DNA from: Strongyloides papillosus
Taxonomy: Eukaryota; Nematoda; Chromadorea; Rhabditida; Strongyloididae
DNA: 64,000 nt
Direction: 5' to 3'
Assembly: GCA_005656395.1 (NCBI GenBank)
Contig: SRSI01000044.1
Coordinates: 806,001 to 870,000 of the forward strand
The position numbers and the translations under genes were made by a program. Position 1 is the stretch's first letter, and every line of letters starts with the position of its first letter. A model generated the notes under the pieces. The model searched no databases. It had not been told where the DNA came from and saw only the letters and a list, made by a program, of their open reading frames with translations. Below, in pieces: positions 57,802 through 64,000 of this stretch.

Positions 57802-58856
57802 TCAATTACTTTGTAATTTTACAGTAATTTTCTTATTCAACTTTCTTTTTTTAACAGATATATTCTTTTGCTTTTTTATTGACTTATATTTAAAGAAAAT
57901 GATATATAATGCTGAAACAATTGCATACACTATAATAGAAAATACCATTATATTTGTTGTTGGTTTTGTATACCAATAGTATTTTTCTTCATAAAAGAAT
58001 ATTATAATAATAAAATCATGAAGTAATGGAAAGAATAAAAAAATTGCTGGCAACAAAGAATTTATGATATGGTGATTTAATTGAGTTGTGTAATCGTTCT
58101 TGATTGATGTTGTTTTGTTGTGTTCACGTAGTTTTTTTATAAATTCAATCATCATTTTGAAAATAATAATATAATGAATGAAACTAATAATAAAATTAAG
58201 AGATATAAAGGAAAGAGCGACAAATAGTATATATTGTTTTGGTCCTCCAAATGCTAACAAAGCATATTTTTCTTTTAGATATAAATTCAATTCTTCATCA
58301 GGAACATACCATAAATCTATTGCCTCATCCCTAGATAGTAAAGCATAGTTGAAACAAATAAAAATTGCAAAGATATTAATTATAAAAACACCAAAACTGA
58401 TAAGTTGAATGAAGTTATTTTTATGAAAATTTACTTTTCTACAAATAATGTTGTATTGACCATTAAATGCATAAACTACAGAAAAGGATTCAACAGAGAT
58501 GAAGGTGATAAAAATATTCTAAAATAAATATTAATAAACAATTATTAACACATACGAGTGATACACCACATGCATAATCACCAAAGAATTATTATTCCAT
58601 GACAAACTGCTGTTTTTCTCGGTAAAAACATACGAAATTCACCAATAGTAGAACCCAACAAATTATAGAAAATATGAATTGTTCTTATAATTGTTAGAAA
58701 TTTTGTGTAATCACTTTTTGTTGTTTTCCATTCTTTTACTAACGTATAAGCCACGATAGTTTGAAAAAATAGTGCTATCAGCGATAAAATTGTCATTAAC
58801 CGGCAATAATCTTCATGTGGACATGATGAAAGTATTGTTTCAGTAAAAAGATACAT
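57802..58856 (-). pseudogene. 7TM chemoreceptor-like GPCR, tandem copy 2 (2-bp deletion)
   Basis: Exon 1 is 58856-58556 (301 nt against 303 in copy 1). A 37-bp intron spans 58519-58555, and exon 2 runs 58518-57802, open throughout. Loss of two bases near 58590 (CCAAAGAATTATTATTCC where copy 1 has CCAAAGAATCTTATTATTCC) shifts the frame about 90 codons in, giving an early stop. Everything else is preserved, including the GGPKQYILFVAL and EEKYYWYTKPTTNIMVFS blocks, so the break is recent. It could be allelic or a sequencing error. Exon 1, the intron and the first part of exon 2 are almost identical to copy 1, whereas the rest differs clearly. Confidence 0.8.
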
Positions 58857-59259
58857 TGGTTTAAATAATTATAAAGTATGAAATGAAATTTATGTTTTCA
58901 TGTAATTAAATTGTTATATTTTCACTAGTTATTATTGATATTTCTAAAAATTGCTAAAAAGCAAAGACCATATATTTTGCACATATTCTAAATTTTTAGT
59001 TTATAAATTATGTAGAAAAATTTGTTTAATTTTTAATGAAAAATGCATTAAAAAATCCAATGATTTATTCTTTTTTATTTCGCTAACTTATGTAATTTAT
59101 GAAAGGTGAAAATGTTAAATAAAATAATAATAATAATTTTTAAATTTAATATTTTCCCTACATTTTAAAAATGAATATTCATAAATATTTCAAAAAAATT
59201 GTGATAAAAAATTCACCGTCATCTTATCATTGTAGAATTATCACTAACATGTTTGATAC
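58857..59259. other. AT-rich intergenic sequence
   Basis: Region upstream of receptor copy 2. Nothing recognised. Confidence 0.4.
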
Positions 59260-59263
59260 TTAA

Positions 59264-60376
59264 CCCTTAACTACCGAACAGTTAAAAATATTGCGTAAGT
59301 ACCGAACTGTCCGTTCCGCGGACACATTAATTTATTGTTGTTTATCCTAAATATAATATATTATTTTTATGTTTTAAGCAGTCATTAGATAAATATAATA
59401 CTGCTTAAAATTTTTTAATGAAAAAAAGTTAATATTTTTATGGTGAAATTTTGTTTTTGTATGATTAACAATAATAACATTAATAAAACTGTTTTTGGTA
59501 CTTTTCGGTTATACTCCTCAGAAGATATTGACTTTAATGGCTATTTATAACAATTTTTGATTATTTATAAATAAGTAATATAAAATAAGACTTTTTAAAA
59601 ATATTTATCATTATAATAAATAATTTTTATAATTCAAGGAAATTTTTTAAAAAATTAAATTTTGAAATTTTTCATTTTTGAAATTTTTAATATCATTTAT
59701 GAATCACCTACTTTTAAATACCCCTTATTCATATCATAAATGGTAAGGGTATCCTCATTTATCTTTCTTTTAGTTCTTTTATTAAGATTGGGGATCTCCT
59801 ATCATTCACAGACTCAAAGACTTTAAACTTTCCAGCGACATTATCATTAGTAATTTTTTTATTGACAAATCACTTTTTTAGTAACAGTTTATCAGTAACA
59901 ATTTATTTATTAAATTATATGCAATAATTTATTTGGTATTAGTCCGTTTTTATATGTTTTATTTTGAGAAAGAAGGATATAACCGAAAAGTACCCTGTTT
60001 TTAAACAAATTATGCTTTTAAAATCAGATACCTCTCTCTTCAAATTATCAAATTTTGTTATTTAGTCTATTTAAATTTAAGTATTTATATGTATTTGAAC
60101 ATACCTTTCAATTGTAATAAATAATACATTAAATAATTATTATTTATCATGAGAAAACCCAGTTAAGATATTATACCAAAAAAAATGTGTTTTGTAAACT
60201 TGAATTTTTTCGATACCTTAAGGGGATCTAAATGCTTTGAAAAGGTAATGATAAGATAGCCAACAATTTTTTACGTAAAACCTATTTTTTTTAGAAATTT
60301 ATTTCAATTTTAAACATTATTATAAACAAAAATATAAATGCACTGTCCGCAAAACGGACAGCTCGGTACTTAAGGG
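59264..60376. mobile_element. piggyBac-type non-autonomous element (TTAA-flanked), family 3
   Basis: The ends CCCTTAACTACCGA / TCGGTACTTAAGGG lie between TTAA sites (59260-59263, 60377-60380). Subterminal GC-rich boxes are repeated inverted (CTGTCCGTTCCGCGGACA at left, CTGTCCGCAAAACGGACAG at right). A further inner inverted pair is formed by ACTTTTCGGTTATA (about 59500) and TATAACCGAAAAGTACC (about 59977). The length is 1113 bp and no transposase is seen. Confidence 0.85.
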
Positions 60377-60380
60377 TTAA

Positions 60381-61419
60381 CAAAAGTTCTTTTAATTAAA
60401 ATATTTATATAACCAAAGCGTATTTCTTGAATATAAAATGCATTAAAGTAGGACAATTGCAATGTACACATTTTACATATTTTTAATAAATTTTGTTTAT
60501 AATGAGAGCAATAATAAATAAATGATAAAATAATAAAGTAATGAAAATGTTATGTACGATAATAATTTAACATTTTTTAGACTAAAATTATCCGATAAAC
60601 TTTATGTAATTATTTTAAAAATTTTTATATAGGTAATTTCATCTAAAGGCTTATAAATTTTCTTTAGACACTGAAATCAAGAAATGATATTATCATTTCT
60701 TGTATATGATCTGAATTAATGGTAAAAATATATACAGTTATCATATAAATACATTTTAAGAAATAATTGTACAAAAATACAAACGAATATTTAAAAAAAC
60801 TTTTAAAAAGAAATTTCTAATTTGAACTTCCTGCTGCCTTTTGCTTCCCAATTCTTAATTGATTTCGAGTATATTTAATAAAAACTGAGAGTTTGTAAAA
60901 TAAAATCACTATAACAATATTTCTTTAAGTATCAAAGTTTACTTAGAAGTTATTGTTTAAATTATATAAAGATTCATATTTATTACCTACTTTGATTTTT
61001 TATTTCTTGTGCTCAGGCGTTTTGAAAAGTAATTCTAACTAAGCTGTTTTTGAAGTTTTTTAAAATAGCTTGTGTATATTTGGTAATAAATAGTTAGTTA
61101 AATGCATAATTTTTTTGCTAATATTTTGTAATATATATTTTGAAATGTTTTTTTTATATAATTAATATTTACAAAACAAAATTACATTTTCTTGCACTAT
61201 TAAAATTTTAAAAGACATGAACATTAAAGTTTTATTGACATTAAGAATGTATGCTTTTATTTGTAATATTCAAAAACGAATTAGTCTGGTTATAAAAAAA
61301 TTATTTTAAACTATGTTGCAAATTAAATCATATTAAAATTATTTTAAAATTAGTGGTCAGTAGAGGTATAATTTTCACTTATAAAAAAACGAGGAATTTG
61401 GCATATGCCATGCCGACAG
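60381..61419. other. intergenic sequence with a possible exon relic
   Basis: Mostly AT-rich. One protein-like stretch on the minus strand at 60817-60921 is listed separately. Confidence 0.4.
60817..60921 (-). pseudogene. possible C-terminal exon relic of a membrane protein
   Basis: A minus-strand frame reads NIVIVILFYKLSVFIKYTRNQ and then LRIGKQKAAGSSN before a TAG at 60817. This is a hydrophobic segment followed by a basic, hydrophilic tail, unlike random AT-rich translation. Upstream, a splice to ...SKRLSTRNKKSK or a related frame is possible, but stops occur nearby. No family recognised. Confidence 0.3.
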
Positions 61420-61490
61420 GCGTTGATGGTTAAGTGGTATAATTCTCGCCTGCCACGCGGGAGTCCCGGGTTCGATTCCCGGTCAACGCA
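61420..61490 (+). tRNA. tRNA-Gly (anticodon GCC)
   Basis: A complete 71-nt cloverleaf. Acceptor GCGTTGA/TCAACGC is perfect, the anticodon stem CTCGC/GCGGG has loop CTGCCAC (GCC), and the T stem CCGGG/CCCGG has loop TTCGATT. The discriminator is A. No intron. It appears functional and decodes GGC and GGU. Confidence 0.95.
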
Positions 61491-62850
61491 TCGTTCTCTA
61501 GCTAGTTTTTGCATTCTTGAAAAATTTAGAATACTTTATCATTACAAACTTTTATAAAAAATTTTTTTGGTTATTCTATATGATTTATTCAATTTTGCAG
61601 AAAATATACTACACTTTGGAACGATAAATTTTATAATTCATGAATGATTATTACATCATGAAAAATTTGAACTTAAATATATATTAATTTCACTTACAAT
61701 CAATTTATGAATTAGATTTAATTTTAACACTTTTTAAAGTTGTTGTCAAAATTTATTTACCTTCATTATTACATCAAGAGATGAAGCTTTGTACTACAAA
61801 TATTTAATGGAATGAATATAATTTAATAACATCTTAGAGACTATAGTACCCTTTATCTTTTCTATTCATCTATTGAAATATTAAATTTAAAGTAATTATT
61901 TTAACGTTGCTTTTCAATAAATTATTTAATGATTCTTGTAAGTTTATATTTTTAAAATTATGTTAAATTTATTTTAAAAGATTTTCTTTTATAACCATAC
62001 ATAAGGATATACAATAAAAAAATTCATTTATTTTAAAAGAGTAATCCTTTAAGTCCGCTAGTTTTATTCATCTAGAAAAATTTTTTTGTAATTTATGTAA
62101 TTTATTAAAAAGCAATTATATGACTTTGTAATGTAATTAGCATCAATAAAACATTATTATTAAAACGATAATAAAAAAATATTAAAAATAATACATATTA
62201 TATAATGCATTTATAATATGTTGGAAAATTGTCTTTTGACATAAGGTATAATGATCGTCAGTACAATTAATTCAATAATACTATTTATTATTATAATGTA
62301 GAAAATATTTTCTTTTCAAACAATCTTTGTTTTTTATACTAAACAATGTAACAAAACATAAATGTTTATAGAATATTATTTTAATAAATTATCCTTTTAA
62401 ATTACATATAATTATAAATTAATATTATTTTAACTAACATCTAAAGTTTTATATATTTTATTTATAATTAGCTTAAAATTGATAACAGATTGTTAGTAAT
62501 TATTAATAAATAAATTGTCTAAACGAATTTTTTACTAACTTCCTTAAGTTGGCAACGATACTAGAATCTTAGAAATGCTAAAATTTTTGTAATGAGATGA
62601 CAAACTCAACTTCTTTTTTATGTATTATGGTTATTCAAAAGTAATTTAACTACTTGAAGTAAAGATTTATTTGGAATATATTTCATAAAACAAACTTTTA
62701 AAAAACCACTGAATAACATTATTTAACTACACAAATTTTTATAAAAAATCTTCAAGCAATCACATTGAGAAGATTTAAAAGCATGTTATACAAAATTGGT
62801 TATAGTACGGATAAAATTTTAAATTTTATAAAATCATTAAAAAATTTCTA
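61491..62850. other. AT-rich intergenic sequence
   Basis: Nothing recognised in about 1.4 kb between tRNA-Gly and the receptor gene. Confidence 0.5.
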
Positions 62851-63809
62851 TCAGGTATTTGTTGTTGCATTTTTCTTACCATTTTTAGTAACTTTGGTAG
62901 TACAAAGTGACATTTGAGTTCTCAATGGTGTTCTAAAATATAAGCTAACGTTATCTGTTTTAACAGAACTTACGATAGTACCAAAGAAAAAAGAAATATT
63001 CCAAAAGTCATTGCATCAATAATCCATGAAAGTGACTGTAATGCCAAAGTTTCTAGAAAATAATAATTTTGAAGAATGTATGGAAGATTTTTAAACAAAA
63101 AATATACTTCAAAAGCTACCATTACAAAGAATAACAAGGTGTTATATATTACAATTTTATAATCTTTACTAATTTTGCTTTTATTTTTTCTAGATATAAA
63201 TCTGCTTTTATATATGCAACAAAAATTCAGTATCGCTGTGATTATAAGTAGTGGTAAATTAAGAAATAAAGCAACTATTGTGTGCACATATGCAGTTTTT
63301 TGATCTTGGCAGGTTGCGCTAACACGATTAATTTCAGGATAGTAGACATAACTGCATGGAAAAATAATTGCTGCTGTTCCAACAACGATTCCAAGGATTG
63401 ACATAATTAAAAAATATATAAGAAGTTTCTTAGTATGAAAATATTCTTTGTATTTGAGTGGTTTTGAAATTGCTATATACCGATTAAAGCTTGTAAGAAA
63501 AGCAATTTGAAACATTATAAAATACGTTGCACTTGTAACAAAATATAGTATGTATGATAAAAATGAATTTGATAGAAAGAAAGAAGTAAGAACATGATAT
63601 TTTTGTATACGAGAAGTAGTAAATTGAACAAAAAAAGTAATATTATCAATAACACCTTTGTAAAAAATAATTGGAAAAAATTCATTGTATAATACTGGTA
63701 CCTTTACAAAGTAGATTTTGTATCCAAGACGTATTGTAAAATATAAATAAAATGGAAATAATATACTTATGTAAACTAATTGAAAGTAATCAAGCCAATT
63801 GTTTACCAT
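62851..63809 (-). CDS. 7TM serpentine receptor (Srv/Srg-like)
   Basis: Exon 1 is 63809-62974 and exon 2 is 62932-62851, joined across a 41-bp intron (62933-62973, GTAAGT..TTTTAG), for about 305 residues. Without splicing the frame would stop after VLS. The splice adds a polar tail (STPLRTQM and so on). Hydrophobic segments fit seven membrane spans. After the third comes SFNRYIAISKPLKYKEYF, equivalent to the DRY region, with the basic-Pro pattern of nematode Srv/Srg chemoreceptors. The last span contains SWIIDAMTFGIFLFSLVLS. Cys residues in the second outer loop (FPCSYV, ATCQDQ) could form a disulphide. It probably senses external chemicals in neurons (inference). It is unrelated in sequence to the tandem receptors at 56-59 kb. 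Confidence 0.82.
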
Positions 63810-64000
63810 TTTACAATGCTATAATAAAATTTAAAAATTACAAAATTTAAATTACTTATTTAAGATGTATAATTAACAATAATAAGCTATATAGTTCATT
63901 AAAAAATAAATAATTATATGTACATCTCTCTTTAAATATTTTTACATCACTTTGTAAAGTAATTTTTATATAGTTATAAATGCATTAAATTTTTTTTTCA

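Overview
The window looks like nuclear DNA of a parasitic nematode, most likely of the Strongyloides group. It is extremely AT-rich, with spliceosomal introns of only 36-43 bp, genes with one or two exons, secreted astacin-EGF-CUB proteins, nematode-style serpentine chemoreceptors, eukaryotic tRNA genes and many Tc1/mariner- and TTAA-type transposons. The assignment to family is inference; no organism name is visible.

Layout. 0-18 kb is almost gene-free: a decayed mariner (490-1371), a fold-back element (3286-4149), a TIR element (6897-7784), tRNA-Arg (9136-9208), a decayed LINE (about 9960-12765, minus), a possible LTR remnant split by a 1.45-kb fold-back (13401-14847), a second fold-back (about 15130-16232), a TTAA element (16351-16714) and a nested TIR element (17251-18486). 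18-28 kb holds a small secreted-protein family: two near-identical genes in inverted orientation (18688-18978 minus, 26865-27167 plus) with a shared GATA-like palindrome upstream, and a distant relative (28012-28293). Between the inverted pair lie another 1.45-kb fold-back (22577-24029) and a broken PiT phosphate transporter gene (24230-25766).

30-37 kb is a tRNA and transposon cluster: a tRNA-Lys split by a TA-flanked MITE, an initiator-tRNA relic, a mariner with a nested TTAA MITE, tRNA-Thr, and a decayed class II tRNA. 38-50 kb has two tail-to-tail astacin-like genes whose zinc-binding site is lost (37968-39149 plus, apparently intact; 42147-43329 minus, broken), an Spt4-like copy (39753-40177 minus), and a D-3-phosphoglycerate dehydrogenase gene interrupted by a complete Ty3/gypsy-type retrotransposon (44151-48886) with identical 279-bp LTRs and a 4-bp target duplication. 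50-64 kb has a small secreted Cys-containing protein, a TIR element carrying a solo LTR, a tandem cluster of 7TM receptors (one intact, one with a 2-bp frameshift, one fragment), a large TTAA element, tRNA-Gly and a second type of 7TM receptor.

The intact genes suggest host- or environment-facing functions (secreted proteins and chemoreceptors). Housekeeping-like sequences here (PiT, Spt4, PGDH, tRNA-Lys, tRNA-iMet) are mostly broken copies, so this looks like a repeat-rich region of rapid gene birth and decay. No wholly new multi-gene system could be demonstrated. The strongest unusual items are the fresh retrotransposon in PGDH, the catalytically dead astacin pair, the MITE-split tRNA-Lys and the inverted secreted-protein duplication.
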